Counted from the stretch's first letter, positions 8,521-19,027 are shown. The stretch is DNA of 64,000 bases from Ignavibacteriales bacterium (GCA_026390795.1 JAPLFG010000003.1:2294001-2358000), one strand, 5' to 3'. Numbers and translations are program-made. Notes: generated from the sequence alone by a model not told the origin.

Positions 8521-10386
8521 ATGGATAATAAATCGAATTACAAATTAATCTATGATCTGTTCGATTATATCATAATATTCGACAAGAATGATAATGTTGT
8601 TTTTGAGGGTGCCGAACTTAAGAATTTGCTAGATAGTACTCACGGACAAACCTCCTGGAGAACAAGCCCCACCGATCGATCGAAGTCATTTAATGAAATC
8701 ATCCAGGATGCAAAAGCCAAGCGTGAGTTAAGTACTTTTAAATTTACCGGAATCAAAGATGAATTCATTCTATTTCCAATATACTTCGATAATAGCTTTC
8801 ATCTAATTCTTACACAAAAATTAAAAATTGATCAGATAACAAATATTGAACACGATCTTAATGAGAGAGTTAAGGAACTGCGATGTCTCTACAATGTAAG
8901 TAAAGAATTGGAAGTTGCAAGACCGCTTGATGAATCGATCCAAAAATGTTTGAACCATGTTCAGACGGCATTTCAATTTCCTGAAGAAATAGTTGTGATT
9001 TTCGAAATTGGTAAAAAATCTTTTGGTAAAATTGATATAACTCAGAATCCAGACAGCACTTTCTTAACTTCCGATATAAATGTTAACGATAAAAAATTTG
9101 GGCAGATTAAGGTTCTCTTCAAGAATAAAAAAGGAGTTCTTGAGGAGGAGCGAAAAATGATAGACGAAATTGCACGCAAGTTGGCACGTGCAATTGAAGA
9201 ATCGGAAAAAACAATTAATCTGGAAAAGCAGCAAAAAATCCTTCTCGCCAAGAACGAAGCACTCTTAAAATTGACTGATGAATGTAATAACCGGCGAGCT
9301 AAACTGCGTACTTTTTTTAGTGCGATAACGGATAAAATTGTTGTTATTGACAAAGAATTTAATATCACGATGTCAAACAAAGACGGAATTGGCGATACAG
9401 GTAAATGCTACAAGAAATTATTTAATCTTGACCAGAGATGCGAAAAATGTCCAGCTGAAAAAACTTTTGAAACGGCTGAACATATTGCTTATGAACGGGA
9501 AGTTGACGATAAATATTTTATGCTGCGCTCATATCCAATTCTGGATCAAAGTGAGCATGTTGAAGGCGTGTTGGAAGTTTGTCATGACGTGACAGTTCAG
9601 AAAAAAATGGAAGCACAACTGCTGCAATCGTATAAACTGGCATCTCTAGGAAAACTGGTTGCCGGAGTAGCTCACGAAATAAATAACCCAAACACTTTTA
9701 TTCTGGGTAACCTTAAAATTATTCAGGAAGCATTTCATGATATCTTTCCGATTCTTGAAGAGAATTATGCGAGAAATAAAGAATTAAAAATTGCCCGTCT
9801 GAATTATGGCTTATTTAAAGAGAACATTTCAACTCTAGTAGATGACATGATAAATGGAGCAAACCGCACAAAAAAAATTGTGGGCGATCTCAGAAATTTT
9901 GCGAAGAAAGATGACGGCTCATTAACCGATCAAGTTGATCTGAATTATATTATAAAAAACAATCTCACCCTCACGAGTAAACATGTTAAGAAATTTGCCG
10001 ATTTAGAAATAGATCTTGATGAAAATTTGCCAACGTTTGAGGGCAACAGCAATAAGCTTGAACAAGTTATTCTAAATCTGGTAATGAATGCTTCGGAAGC
10101 AATTGAGAGTGAAAACGGTCTTATCAAAATCAAAACCGGTTACGATGGGAAAAAAAATGAGGTTCTGCTTATTGTAGAAGACACCGGTTGTGGAATGGAT
10201 GAGAATACAATTAAAAATATTTTTGATCCATTCTTTACGACTAAACGTAATTGCGGCGGCACAGGTCTCGGGCTTTCGATCACATACGGTATAATAAAAG
10301 ATCATCATGGAAAAATTGAAGTTGATTCTAAAATCGGTACCGGGACAAAATTTACTATAAGGTTTCCGGTCAATCAAAACGTGTAG
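8521..10386 (+). CDS. PAS/GAF sensor histidine kinase with a Cys-bearing PAS domain
   Basis: There is no signal peptide or membrane helix, so this is a cytoplasmic sensor of 621 residues. An N-terminal PAS-like part (1-110) and a GAF-like part (about 120-235) precede a PAS domain (about 255-360) carrying C296, C307 and C310 in RCEKCPAEKTF, an arrangement that could bind a metal or sense redox state. The kinase core has the phospho-acceptor H385 in GVAHEINNPN, an N box LVMNASEAIE, G1 VEDTGCGMDE and G2 GGTGLGLSI. It starts six bases after the fusion flavoprotein gene and two bases before the NtrC-type regulator, so all are likely co-transcribed. The signal is unknown; intracellular redox balance is an inference from the context. 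Confidence 0.87.
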   Translation: MDNKSNYKLIYDLFDYIIIFDKNDNVVFEGAELKNLLDSTHGQTSWRTSPTDRSKSFNEIIQDAKAKRELSTFKFTGIKDEFILFPIYFDNSFHLILTQKLKIDQITNIEHDLNERVKELRCLYNVSKELEVARPLDESIQKCLNHVQTAFQFPEEIVVIFEIGKKSFGKIDITQNPDSTFLTSDINVNDKKFGQIKVLFKNKKGVLEEERKMIDEIARKLARAIEESEKTINLEKQQKILLAKNEALLKLTDECNNRRAKLRTFFSAITDKIVVIDKEFNITMSNKDGIGDTGKCYKKLFNLDQRCEKCPAEKTFETAEHIAYEREVDDKYFMLRSYPILDQSEHVEGVLEVCHDVTVQKKMEAQLLQSYKLASLGKLVAGVAHEINNPNTFILGNLKIIQEAFHDIFPILEENYARNKELKIARLNYGLFKENISTLVDDMINGANRTKKIVGDLRNFAKKDDGSLTDQVDLNYIIKNNLTLTSKHVKKFADLEIDLDENLPTFEGNSNKLEQVILNLVMNASEAIESENGLIKIKTGYDGKKNEVLLIVEDTGCGMDENTIKNIFDPFFTTKRNCGGTGLGLSITYGIIKDHHGKIEVDSKIGTGTKFTIRFPVNQNV

Positions 10387-10388
10387 AT

Positions 10389-11771
10389 ATGGCAAAAATT
10401 CTTTTAGTTGACGATAACCAAGCAGTATTAAATTTCCTCAATGTGTTTTTATTGCAGACTGGGAAATATGAAATTAAAACTCTCCAGGACAGTACCAAGG
10501 CGTGCAGTCTATTAAGTAAAGAAAAATTTGATCTCCTTTTGCTTGATATGGATATGCCCAATGTAACCGGTCTTGATATTCTGAAATATATCAGCGACAA
10601 CAAAATAAATATTACGACAATTGTACTTACAGGTGTTGAAGATATCGATCTTGCAATATCCGCGATGAAACTCGGTACTTATGATTATATGCTTAAACCG
10701 ATTGAGGAAGAAAAGCTGATTCATACAATTGAAGAATCAATTGAGTCAAGAAGAATTAGTTCGGTACAAATTGATTCGTTTCACCTTCCGTCGTTAAATA
10801 ATCTGAAACACAAAGATGCATTTAAAGATATTATTACGTCTGACGAAAAAATGTTTAAAATATTTCTTTATGCGGAAAAATTTGCCTCAACGGACAACAG
10901 CGTTCTGATCTGGGGAGAAAGCGGATCGGGAAAAGAATTAATAGCGCATGCGATTCATAAAATAAGCGATAGAAGAGACAAAAAATTTGTTGCGGTGAAT
11001 GCCGGCGCATTTGCACAGGAATTGTTCTCATCGGAATTTTTTGGTCACGAGAAAGGTGCATTTACGGGTGCGTCCAGCGACAAGATCGGGTTTATTGAAG
11101 AAGCCAATGGTGGAACTTTATTCCTTGATGAAATCGGCGAACTATCATTACCAATTCAAGTTAAACTGCTGAGGGTCTTGCAGGAAGAGGAGTTTTACAA
11201 ATTAGGTTCTACTAGAAACATAAAAACCGATGTCAGAATCATTGCCGCCACAAATAAAAATCTTTTTGAAGAAATTAAAAACGGCAATTTTAGAAAAGAT
11301 CTTTTCTTTAGATTGAATATAAATTCTATCAGCATCCCTCCGCTCCGTGAAAGGAAAGGTGATATAGAATTATTATCAAACTACTTTTTGAAAAAGTTTA
11401 ATAAAAAATATAATAAGAACGTAGAAAAAATTTCGCCGCCGGTTTTGAACTGTTTGAAGACTTATTCTTTCCCCGGCAACGTAAGAGAACTGATGAATTT
11501 AATTAACAGCGCAATTATTGTTGAATCAACCAGCGAACTTCACAAAAAATCTCTTCCCAATTATTTCCTCGGAGTCAATAACGGTTATCATGAATTAGAT
11601 AAAGAAATTCTTCCGCAATCGTTGGAACAGATGGAGAAATGCCACATTGGGCTAGTGCTTGAATTTACCAACCACAATAAAACAAAAGCTTCCGCAATCC
11701 TTGGTATTTCTAGAGTAAACCTTATTGCAAAAATTAAAAAGTACGGATTAGAGAATTCTCACCATCATTGA
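10389..11771 (+). CDS. NtrC-family sigma-54-dependent response regulator
   Basis: The order is receiver domain (1-120, D53 as phospho-acceptor), AAA+ domain (about 145-385) and a Fis-type helix-turn-helix at the end ([19 protein letters not shown]). The AAA+ domain has Walker A GESGSGKE near 176, the sigma-54 contact loop GAFTGA at 223-228, and Walker [13 protein letters not shown]. It is an enhancer-binding activator that uses ATP hydrolysis to open sigma-54 promoters. The adjacent kinase is its obvious partner, and the sigma-54-type site at 1278-1294 ahead of the same cluster is its obvious candidate target. The length of 460 residues is normal for the family. Confidence 0.92.
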   Translation: MAKILLVDDNQAVLNFLNVFLLQTGKYEIKTLQDSTKACSLLSKEKFDLLLLDMDMPNVTGLDILKYISDNKINITTIVLTGVEDIDLAISAMKLGTYDYMLKPIEEEKLIHTIEESIESRRISSVQIDSFHLPSLNNLKHKDAFKDIITSDEKMFKIFLYAEKFASTDNSVLIWGESGSGKELIAHAIHKISDRRDKKFVAVNAGAFAQELFSSEFFGHEKGAFTGASSDKIGFIEEANGGTLFLDEIGELSLPIQVKLLRVLQEEEFYKLGSTRNIKTDVRIIAATNKNLFEEIKNGNFRKDLFFRLNINSISIPPLRERKGDIELLSNYFLKKFNKKYNKNVEKISPPVLNCLKTYSFPGNVRELMNLINSAIIVESTSELHKKSLPNYFLGVNNGYHELDKEILPQSLEQMEKCHIGLVLEFTNHNKTKASAILGISRVNLIAKIKKYGLENSHHH

Positions 11772-11871
11772 AAAAGCATTCCGCCGGATTCCGATAATTA
11801 AAAATCTGATTGTTACCTGTTTATAAATTCCATATTATCATCCCAATAATTCAAATCAATCCGGAGGAAAC

Positions 11872-14457
11872 ATGGGTCGTCTTCTAATTTTTATTCTGCT
11901 GCTGGTTTCATTCATCTCTGTCAATTCTCAAACTCTAAAATCACCCGAAGAATTTCTTGGCTACAAAGTTGGAACCGATTATAAGATTGCAGATTACCAG
12001 ACTATATCAAAATATTTTAAATATTTATCCGAGAATTCACCAAAAATTCATTATGAAATTATAGGTAAGACATCACTTGGTGCGGATATGTTCATGGCTA
12101 TTATTAGTTCTGATGATAACATTAAGAATTTACAGAAGTACAAAGCAATTGTAAAAAAACTTTCTGATCCACGAATGACTACTGAGGATGAGGCAAAACA
12201 ATTTTCCAAAGATGGAAAAGTTGTTGTTCTAATTACATGCAATATTCACTCAAACGAAATTGCATCATCTCAGATGTCGATGGAATTTGCATACAATCTT
12301 GCTACTGGAACCGCTCCGGAAAAATCAAACAAAGCATTGAATGATGTTCTATTTATACTAATGCCTTCTATCAATCCAGACGGCACGACTATGGTAGTTG
12401 ATTGGTACAATAAATATGTTAAAACCGAATTTGATGGTTCGCAAATGCCTTTTCTTTATCATAAGTATGCGGGACATGATGACAATCGTGATTGGTTTGC
12501 ATTTAATCTAGTTGAAACCCGAAATGTTGTGAAAGTTGCCTGGCATGAATGGTTCCCGCAAGTTTGGCTGGATGAGCATCAGATGGGAAGTAACGGTGCG
12601 CGGTTATTCGTGGTTCCGTATCAAGATCCAATCAATCCAAATGTAAATCCTATGATTTGGCGATGGCAGCAAATTTTTGGAGGAATGAGTGCGCTCGAAC
12701 TTCAGAAACAAGGCAAGACAGGTATTATTGACAAAGCATTATTTGATGCTTATTGGGAAGGAGCTACGGAAAATTCATTGTGGCACAATCAAATTGGAAT
12801 GCTATCAGAAATGGCAAGCTGTAACATTGCGTCTCCGATTTTTATTGACTCATCGGAAGTGCGGGCAACTCAAGAAATTACTCCTTATGATGTAAGAACA
12901 AATTATCCATCTCCGTGGCGCGGCGGATGGTGGCGTTTGCGGGATATTGTAGATTATGAATTAGGTTTAACTGCGAGTCTTATAGAAACAGCGGCATTGT
13001 TCAAAGAAGATTTGCTGATGAATTATTATAAAATGAATAAAGATGCAATTGAAAAAGGGAAAGAAGGAAATCCATTTGCATATGTAATACCGCGGGATCA
13101 GAAAGATCCTCAGACAACTTCAAAGATGATTGAGATGCTTCAGCTCGGTGCCGTCGAAGTAAATTTTATTGACAAAGAGTTTAAAATCGACAACACAATT
13201 TATCCCGCGAACAGCTACATAATTTATACAGCACAACCGAACGGAAGATATGTAAAAGATTTATTTGAAGAACAGACTTATCCTGATCTTCGAAAATCTA
13301 AAACTGAAACTCCTCTTCGTCCGTATGATGTTGCCGGCTGGACTTTGCCGTATCAAATGGGAGTTGAATTTTCAATAATTGAAAAACCTTTCATGCTTGA
13401 TACAAAAATTTTGTCCGATCCGAATTTTCAAACCGGAGAGGTTGAGAAGAAAGAGGGAAATTATTTCGTAGTTAAATCCGGCTCGAATGCAAATTCAACA
13501 TTCATTAATAAATGTCAAAAAGAAAATATTCCTGTTTACTGGAACACGGAGAAAATAAAAAGCGGAGAATTTGAATTTTTGGAAGGTTCAGTTTTTATCC
13601 CGGTTGATGATAAATCAAAAAAAATGATGGCGCAATTCGCAAATGAACTTCATCTGAAAATATCTTCTGTCGAATTCAAAGATCAATCCAAGTTAAAAGA
13701 AATAAAAAAAGTTAGGGTTGGTCTCTATCAGCCTTATACCGCAAGCATGGATGAAGGGTGGACAAGACTTCTTCTTGAAAATTATCAATTCGATTTCAAA
13801 ACGATTCTCAACAAAGATTTTAAAAACAAAAAGATAAAAGAAAATTTTGATGTGATAATCATTCCCGATTTGTCGGGCGACATAATTAAAACTGGAAAAC
13901 CGACCGGAGATAATGCGCGTTTCTACAGACCCAAACCTCCAGAATTTGAAGGCGGAATTGAAAAAGAAGGTGTTGATAATTTGAAAAATTTTGTCGAAAA
14001 GGACGGCGGTTTTGTAATAACATTAGGACAAGCATGCAACTTTGCCATTGAAGATTTAGGATTGAAAGTAACCAACGTTTTGAAAACCGTAAAGAGCGAT
14101 GATTTTTATTGCCCCGGTTCTCTTGTAAGAATTAATGTTGACAATACAACACCTGTAGGTTATGGAATGAATCCCGAATCAATCGGTTACCTTAGCAATA
14201 ACATTGCATTTGCAACATCAACGCCGTTTGGTCAATATGACCGCAGCGTTGTAGTCCGCTATCCAACAAAAGATCTGTTGAAGTCCGGATTCTTGCTTGG
14301 TGAAGATTATCTTTTTAAAAGGAGTGCGGTTGTGGATGTAAAACAAAAAGCAGGTCATGTAATTTTGTTCGGGTTCAAAGTGCAGAACAGGCATCAGACT
14401 TACGGCACATTTAAATTACTCTTTAATGCAATTCATTCTGCCGGATTGCAAGAGTAA
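11872..14457 (+). CDS. Secreted M14-family zinc carboxypeptidase-like protein
   Basis: A signal peptide (about residues 1-19) indicates export. The M14 catalytic domain carries the zinc ligands H126 and E129 in NIHSNEIAS, the NPDG turn, and a third ligand candidate H236 in LDEHQMGS. E372 in LIETAAL could be the catalytic glutamate. The remaining 450 residues form a C-terminal region including a class-I-glutamine-amidotransferase-like or FlmD-like fold (DVIIIPDLSG ... VEKDGGFVITLGQ), as in large M14 proteins of Bacteroidetes and relatives. CCGGAGGAAAC stands just before the ATG at 11872. It is followed ten bases later by a DUF3298 lipoprotein gene. The substrate is unknown. Confidence 0.82.
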   Translation: MGRLLIFILLLVSFISVNSQTLKSPEEFLGYKVGTDYKIADYQTISKYFKYLSENSPKIHYEIIGKTSLGADMFMAIISSDDNIKNLQKYKAIVKKLSDPRMTTEDEAKQFSKDGKVVVLITCNIHSNEIASSQMSMEFAYNLATGTAPEKSNKALNDVLFILMPSINPDGTTMVVDWYNKYVKTEFDGSQMPFLYHKYAGHDDNRDWFAFNLVETRNVVKVAWHEWFPQVWLDEHQMGSNGARLFVVPYQDPINPNVNPMIWRWQQIFGGMSALELQKQGKTGIIDKALFDAYWEGATENSLWHNQIGMLSEMASCNIASPIFIDSSEVRATQEITPYDVRTNYPSPWRGGWWRLRDIVDYELGLTASLIETAALFKEDLLMNYYKMNKDAIEKGKEGNPFAYVIPRDQKDPQTTSKMIEMLQLGAVEVNFIDKEFKIDNTIYPANSYIIYTAQPNGRYVKDLFEEQTYPDLRKSKTETPLRPYDVAGWTLPYQMGVEFSIIEKPFMLDTKILSDPNFQTGEVEKKEGNYFVVKSGSNANSTFINKCQKENIPVYWNTEKIKSGEFEFLEGSVFIPVDDKSKKMMAQFANELHLKISSVEFKDQSKLKEIKKVRVGLYQPYTASMDEGWTRLLLENYQFDFKTILNKDFKNKKIKENFDVIIIPDLSGDIIKTGKPTGDNARFYRPKPPEFEGGIEKEGVDNLKNFVEKDGGFVITLGQACNFAIEDLGLKVTNVLKTVKSDDFYCPGSLVRINVDNTTPVGYGMNPESIGYLSNNIAFATSTPFGQYDRSVVVRYPTKDLLKSGFLLGEDYLFKRSAVVDVKQKAGHVILFGFKVQNRHQTYGTFKLLFNAIHSAGLQE

Positions 14458-14466
14458 TTCAATAGA

Positions 14467-15276
14467 ATGAAAGTTAATAAAATGAAAAAACGAAATTTTT
14501 TATTGTTGATTTTCATGAGTGTTGTACTGACTTTTTGTTCGACGGGAGTCTATGAAGATTCCGCCAAATATCAGGTCAGAAATTTCGATAAGTACTATGG
14601 TGATTGCGGTGCAGCTTCTAGCAATTGCGTCTCAATTTCTGTTAACTATCCGGAATTTACATATGCAGAGAATTACAGTGTTGTTGATACTCTAAACAAA
14701 AAAATTGGTAAAATGATTCTTCAGCCCGTTTTTCAAGTTAAATCAAAATCATTAGATGAGTTAAGCGATACTCTTATTAATGATTATAAAAGATTTAAAA
14801 AGAAATTTCCGGATTCGCCGTCAAGATATGAATTGGAGAGAATAGTTAATGTGCAGCTCAATCAACTTGGAATCATATCACTTGAGTATACAGAAAATTC
14901 TTTTCTTGGCGGTGCTCATCCCAACTCTGTAAGAACATTTATAAATATTAATGCCGGCTCCGGCGGAAAAATTAATCTGCGTGATTTGTTAACAAGCGGA
15001 TTTGAAAAAAAACTTAATTATCTGGGAGAAGTGGAATTCAGAAAAGTAAGACTTCTAAAACCGGATGATGATTTAGAGAAAGCCGGCTTTTGGTTTAAAG
15101 CCGGCAAATTCATTCTAAATGAAAATTTCTTGATTACAAGATCCGGCTTGACGTTTTACTTTAATGATTATGAAATTGCTCCGCACTCATTCGGTCCAAC
15201 TGAAATCAAATTAAAATATGATGAGATCAAAGATTTTATAAATCCGGATGGATTATTAGCAGAACTTCTTAAATAG
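14467..15276 (+). CDS. DUF4163/DUF3298-type lipoprotein
   Basis: The N-terminus is a lipoprotein signal with lipobox LTFC (C24 if the ATG at 14467 is used; an ATG at 14482 is an equally possible start). The body matches the PdaC/RsiV-like DUF4163 plus DUF3298 arrangement: a strand with VSINYPEF-like sequence, LEYTENSFLGGAHPN in the middle and FYFNDYEIAPHSFGPTEI near the end. In other bacteria this fold binds peptidoglycan fragments or lysozyme, but nothing here fixes the ligand. It lies ten bases after the M14 peptidase gene and is probably co-transcribed with it, suggesting a shared envelope role. Confidence 0.7.
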   Translation: MKVNKMKKRNFLLLIFMSVVLTFCSTGVYEDSAKYQVRNFDKYYGDCGAASSNCVSISVNYPEFTYAENYSVVDTLNKKIGKMILQPVFQVKSKSLDELSDTLINDYKRFKKKFPDSPSRYELERIVNVQLNQLGIISLEYTENSFLGGAHPNSVRTFININAGSGGKINLRDLLTSGFEKKLNYLGEVEFRKVRLLKPDDDLEKAGFWFKAGKFILNENFLITRSGLTFYFNDYEIAPHSFGPTEIKLKYDEIKDFINPDGLLAELLK

Positions 15277-15285
15277 TTTTACTTA

Positions 15286-15316
15286 AGCCCGGTGTATAAT
15301 TGCGCCGGGTTATTCT
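15286..15316 (+). terminator. Rho-independent terminator after the DUF3298 gene
   Basis: AGCCCGG at 15286-15292 pairs with CCGGGTT at 15305-15311, followed by a short T-rich tail. It lies ten bases after the stop codon. Confidence 0.55.
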
Positions 15317-15496
15317 TAAATCTTACACTTATACGGTTAGCAAATTAACCGCACTCGACTTAATCCCAAGCAGATTGAAAATATTTAACAAATTTTAACG
15401 GTAGTAAATTGTCTGTAGTACTTATTTTGATTCGATAAAAGCGGGTTACTTAACCGAGATTAGAAAATGATTCTCATCAAACAAAAAGGAATAAAA

Positions 15497-15868
15497 ATGA
15501 AAACAAAAGCATTCTTCACAATCATGGTTTTGTTCGTTTTAGCTATGACAGTAAATTCATTCGCACAGATGGGCGGAAATCCTCAAGAACGATTGAAAAA
15601 AACTCTTGAAGATTATAAAACGAGATTAAAGTTGACCGATGTTCAATTTGGAAAAATTGATACTATCCTAACCTCGCAAATGAATGAGATGGCAAAATTG
15701 AGAGAGAGTGCGGGAGAGGACAGAGAAGCAATGAGGGCCGGTTTCATGGAGCTGAGGGAAAAGACAAATAAAAAAATTGAGGCACTTTTAACCGACGAGC
15801 AAAAAGTTGAATGGAAAAAAATCCAGGAAGAAATAACTCAACGCAGACAAGGTATGGGTCGCGGCTAA
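15497..15868 (+). CDS. Small periplasmic Spy/LTXXQ-like protein
   Basis: The product is 123 residues: a signal peptide (MKTKAFFTIMVLFVLAM, cleavage after about NSFA) followed by a mostly helical, charged domain. The domain carries an LTDVQ motif and later a LLTDEQKVEW motif, the paired LTxxQ pattern of Spy/CpxP-like proteins. Such proteins act as periplasmic chaperones or metal/stress responders. I choose the ATG at 15497 because AAAGGAAT precedes it and it begins the signal peptide; the longer reading from 15467 adds ten non-hydrophobic residues. It is a single gene ending in a Gly/Arg-rich tail, followed by a strong hairpin. Confidence 0.72.
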   Translation: MKTKAFFTIMVLFVLAMTVNSFAQMGGNPQERLKKTLEDYKTRLKLTDVQFGKIDTILTSQMNEMAKLRESAGEDREAMRAGFMELREKTNKKIEALLTDEQKVEWKKIQEEITQRRQGMGRG

Positions 15869-15881
15869 GATTCTGAATATT

Positions 15882-15938
15882 AGATTCTGGATACTGGATA
15901 TAATAATTATGTTTTATCCAATATCCGGAATCTTTTAT
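15882..15938 (+). terminator. Long hairpin terminator after the Spy-like gene
   Basis: AGATTC and TGGATA blocks from 15882 pair with TATCC and GAATCT ending at 15932 in a long imperfect stem, followed by TTTTATTA. It lies 14 bases past the stop codon. Confidence 0.55.
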
Positions 15939-15949
15939 TATCTATTTTT

Positions 15950-16190
15950 TTAGAAATCAAAATTTACGCCAGCATAAATATTTCTTCTTAAAGTCCCATC
16001 ATACAGAACTTCTTGATATTACTTGTCAAACAAATCTTCTATTCTAGCTGTTAGTTCAATGTGGCTGAATAATTTATGAGATGCGCCAATATTAACTAAC
16101 GTATAGTCAGGCATGCTAATGCGTTGTGCTGGAATCGCTGAAAAATCCTAATCATCACGCTTGCCGGCAGAATGCAGATGCAGATTGAAA
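15950..16190 (-). pseudogene. Remnant of a TonB-dependent receptor (C-terminal beta-barrel end)
   Basis: On the minus strand, one frame reads as the end of a TonB-dependent outer-membrane receptor. It runs through YTLVNIGASHKLFSHIEL, then TARIEDLFDK, an in-frame stop, then YQEVLYDGTLRRNIYAGV, and ends in NFDF and a stop, with the terminal Phe typical of outer-membrane barrels. A second in-frame stop lies near 16141-16143. No open frame continues beyond about 16200, where the sequence becomes the AT-rich leader of sdhC. The gene is therefore truncated and carries nonsense mutations. The closest remembered relatives are BtuB/iron-type receptors, but the substrate cannot be told from this piece. 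Confidence 0.75.
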
Positions 16191-16460
16191 CTTGTCTTTT
16201 CATAAAGTGAATGTTAGTGCACTTCTGGTTCAGATTAGAAAAGAAGTTAATTCAGCGCAATTTTTGATCAAAATAAAAGAATATAAGATCAATTCCTCTT
16301 TGAAAAAAAACTTTAATAGCTTTATCTTAGATTCGAAAAAAAAATTATTGTACAGCATTGTGTTAAAGAAAATCATTTCGAACAAGAATCTTAGTAACAT
16401 TTCATTTCTTCAAACCATATCTATTTTCATAATTAACCATCTTAAAATAGGAGAATATTA

Positions 16461-17117
16461 ATGAGCTGGGTTTGGAAAAGCTTGAATTCATCCATTGGCA
16501 AGAAGTTGGTGATGGCAATTACTGGTGTGGCATTGATGCTTTTTTTAATTATTCATCTTGCCGGCAATATGAGCTTGTACGGCGGAAAAGATGCATTCAA
16601 TAATTATGTGGGATTACTGGAACATATTAAGCCGTTCATCCGGGTTATCGAAGTAATACTGGGCGCGGTTTTTGTCCTCCACATTTTTAATGGTACTCGT
16701 CTTTGGATTGAAAATAAGCAGGCAAGACCGCAAGGATATTCCGTTAATGGATCCCGAAAGAACACAACTGTTTTTTCACGCACTGCTTTCATCACCGGAA
16801 GCATTGTATTTATCTTTTTAGTTATTCATCTACAGTCAATTTGGTATAAATTCAATTTTTCCGGTACCGAATTGGACCTTTATACTATTACAACAACTTG
16901 GTTTCAACTTTGGTGGTATGCCGCTCTCTACTTTATTGCTGTTATATTATTGGGATTTCACTTAAACCACGGTTTCCAAAGCGCGTTTCAGACCTTCGGA
17001 TGGAACCATAAAAAATATTTTCCATTCATCGAAAAACTTGGAACAGTTTACGCATTGATTATGACGATCGGTTTCGGTTCGATTCCGGTTTACTTTTTTT
17101 TCTTCGGAGGTAAGTGA
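16461..17117 (+). CDS. sdhC: Succinate dehydrogenase cytochrome b558 subunit
   Basis: This is the membrane anchor of complex II, carrying the haem(s) that pass electrons to or from quinone. The 218 residues contain five hydrophobic segments, with histidines in [32 protein letters not shown] and [11 protein letters not shown] that are plausible haem ligands. This is the single-polypeptide b558 type found in Bacteroidetes, Chlorobi and epsilonproteobacterial fumarate reductases. AGGAG seven bases upstream supports the ATG at 16461. Its stop overlaps the ATG of sdhA by one base (TGATG). It is first of three genes, sdhCAB, ending at a strong terminator. Confidence 0.92.
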   Translation: MSWVWKSLNSSIGKKLVMAITGVALMLFLIIHLAGNMSLYGGKDAFNNYVGLLEHIKPFIRVIEVILGAVFVLHIFNGTRLWIENKQARPQGYSVNGSRKNTTVFSRTAFITGSIVFIFLVIHLQSIWYKFNFSGTELDLYTITTTWFQLWWYAALYFIAVILLGFHLNHGFQSAFQTFGWNHKKYFPFIEKLGTVYALIMTIGFGSIPVYFFFFGGK

Positions 17118-19027
17118 TGATAAAATTAGATTCGAAAGTGCCGGAAGGCAAATTAGAAGAGAAGTGGACAAACCACAAATTCAATATGAAGCTTGTTAAT
17201 CCGGCTAACAAACGTAAGTATGATGTTATAGTTGTTGGAACAGGGTTAGCCGGTGCATCTGCTGCTGCTTCTCTAGGCGAACTTGGATACAATGTTAAAG
17301 CGTTTACGTTCCATGACAGCGCACGTCGTGCACATAGTATTTCTGCTCAAGGCGGTATCAATGCAGCAAAAAATTATCAGAATGACGGCGATTCAGTTTA
17401 TAGACTTTTTTATGATACAATTAAAGGCGGCGACTTCCGTTCACGTGAATCAAATGTTTACCGTCTTGCGGAAGTCAGCAACAATATTATTGATCAATGC
17501 GTTGCACAAGGTGTTCCTTTTGCCCGCGAATACGGCGGATTACTTGATAACCGTTCATTCGGCGGTGCACTTGTTTCAAGAACATTTTATGCAAGAGGAC
17601 AAACGGGTCAGCAACTTTTGCTCGGCGCATATACCGCTATGAACCGTCAAATTAATCTCGGCAAAGTCAAACTTTATACTCGCAGAGAAATGCTTGATGT
17701 TGTTGTAATTGACGGTGTTGCAAAAGGAATTATTGTTAGAGATATGTTAACCGGAAAGATCGAAAAATATTCTGCGCATGCTGTTATTCTTGCAACCGGC
17801 GGATATGCAAACGCATATTTTCTTTCAACGAGCGCAATGAATTGTAACGCAACAGCAATCTGGCGTGCTCACAAACGCGGAGCGGCTTTTGCTAATCCGT
17901 GTTTTACACAAATTCATCCGACATGTTTGCCGCTTCACGGAGAAAATCAATCTAAATTAACTTTGATGAGCGAGAGTTTGCGTAATGACGGACGCATATG
18001 GGTTTCGAAATTAAAAAAAGATATGCGTAAACCGAACGATATTCCTGAAGATGAACGTGATTATTATCTTGAAAGAAAATATCCGACGTACGGCAATTTA
18101 AGTCCGCGTGATATTTCATCGCGTGCGGCAAAAGAAGCAATTGATGACGGCAGAGGAGCGCAGGGTCAGGATGCGGTTTATCTCGATTTTCAGGATGCAA
18201 TAAATCGTCTTGGTCAAAAAGTAATTGAAGAACGTTACGGAAATTTATTTGAAATATATGAAACAATCACCGGGGATAATCCGTACAAATCACCGATGAA
18301 AATTTATCCGGCTCCTCACTATACAATGGGCGGCTTGTGGGTAGATTACAATATGCAAAGCTCAATTCCCGGATTGTTTGTTGCCGGCGAAGCAAATTTC
18401 TCGGATCACGGTGCAAACCGTCTCGGCGCTAGCGCTTTAATGCAGGGCTTGGCTGATGGTTATTTTGTTCTTCCTTATACAATTGGAAATTATCTTGCAG
18501 GCGATAAACCAACCTTAGTTAAAACAGATCATGCTGAATTTGAAAAAGTGAAAAAAGAAGTTGAGGATATGACTACCAAACTTCTTTCAATCAAAGGGAA
18601 GAGAACGGTTGATGATATCCATAAGCAGCTTGGCAGAATAATGTGGAATAAAGTTGGAATGGGAAGAAACGAGAAAGGATTGAAAGAAGCAATGGTAGAG
18701 ATAAAAGCATTGAGAGAAGAATTCTGGAAAGATGTAAATGTTGTCGGTGATTCAAATGATGTTAATCAATGTCTCGAAAGAGCTGCTCGTGTTGCGGATT
18801 ATCTTGAGCTCGGCGAATTGATGGCTCTTGATGCTTTGACGCGTAACGAATCATGCGGCGGTCATTTCAGAGAAGAATACCAGACAAAGGAAGGTGAAGC
18901 GTTAAGAAATGATGAGGATTATGCATTTGTCTCGGCTTGGGAATTTAAGGATGTCGGTAAATGGGAATTGAACAAAGAACCTCTAGAATTTACTTCTGCA
19001 AAACTAGCTACAAGGAGTTATAAATAA
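17117..19027 (+). CDS. sdhA: Succinate dehydrogenase/fumarate reductase flavoprotein subunit
   Basis: This is the catalytic subunit of complex II, interconverting succinate and fumarate with covalently bound FAD. It shows the dinucleotide site GTGLAG (residues 41-46), H73 in [11 protein letters not shown] as the covalent FAD histidine, the [10 protein letters not shown] active-site segment, and the [19 protein letters not shown] segment near residue 420. The length of 636 residues fits the Bacteroidetes/Chlorobi form. I use the ATG at 17117, six bases after GGAGG (17106-17110), rather than the GTG at 17114, which is too close to it. The stop overlaps the ATG of sdhB by one base. Confidence 0.94.
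   Translation: MIKLDSKVPEGKLEEKWTNHKFNMKLVNPANKRKYDVIVVGTGLAGASAAASLGELGYNVKAFTFHDSARRAHSISAQGGINAAKNYQNDGDSVYRLFYDTIKGGDFRSRESNVYRLAEVSNNIIDQCVAQGVPFAREYGGLLDNRSFGGALVSRTFYARGQTGQQLLLGAYTAMNRQINLGKVKLYTRREMLDVVVIDGVAKGIIVRDMLTGKIEKYSAHAVILATGGYANAYFLSTSAMNCNATAIWRAHKRGAAFANPCFTQIHPTCLPLHGENQSKLTLMSESLRNDGRIWVSKLKKDMRKPNDIPEDERDYYLERKYPTYGNLSPRDISSRAAKEAIDDGRGAQGQDAVYLDFQDAINRLGQKVIEERYGNLFEIYETITGDNPYKSPMKIYPAPHYTMGGLWVDYNMQSSIPGLFVAGEANFSDHGANRLGASALMQGLADGYFVLPYTIGNYLAGDKPTLVKTDHAEFEKVKKEVEDMTTKLLSIKGKRTVDDIHKQLGRIMWNKVGMGRNEKGLKEAMVEIKALREEFWKDVNVVGDSNDVNQCLERAARVADYLELGELMALDALTRNESCGGHFREEYQTKEGEALRNDEDYAFVSAWEFKDVGKWELNKEPLEFTSAKLATRSYK

Noticed and set aside
16192-16461. 89-codon open frame directly before sdhC on the plus strand
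   Set aside because: Composition is Lys/Ile/Ser-rich without family resemblance, no ribosome site precedes it, and its start overlaps the TonB-receptor remnant read on the other strand. Best seen as chance reading of the AT-rich sdhC leader.
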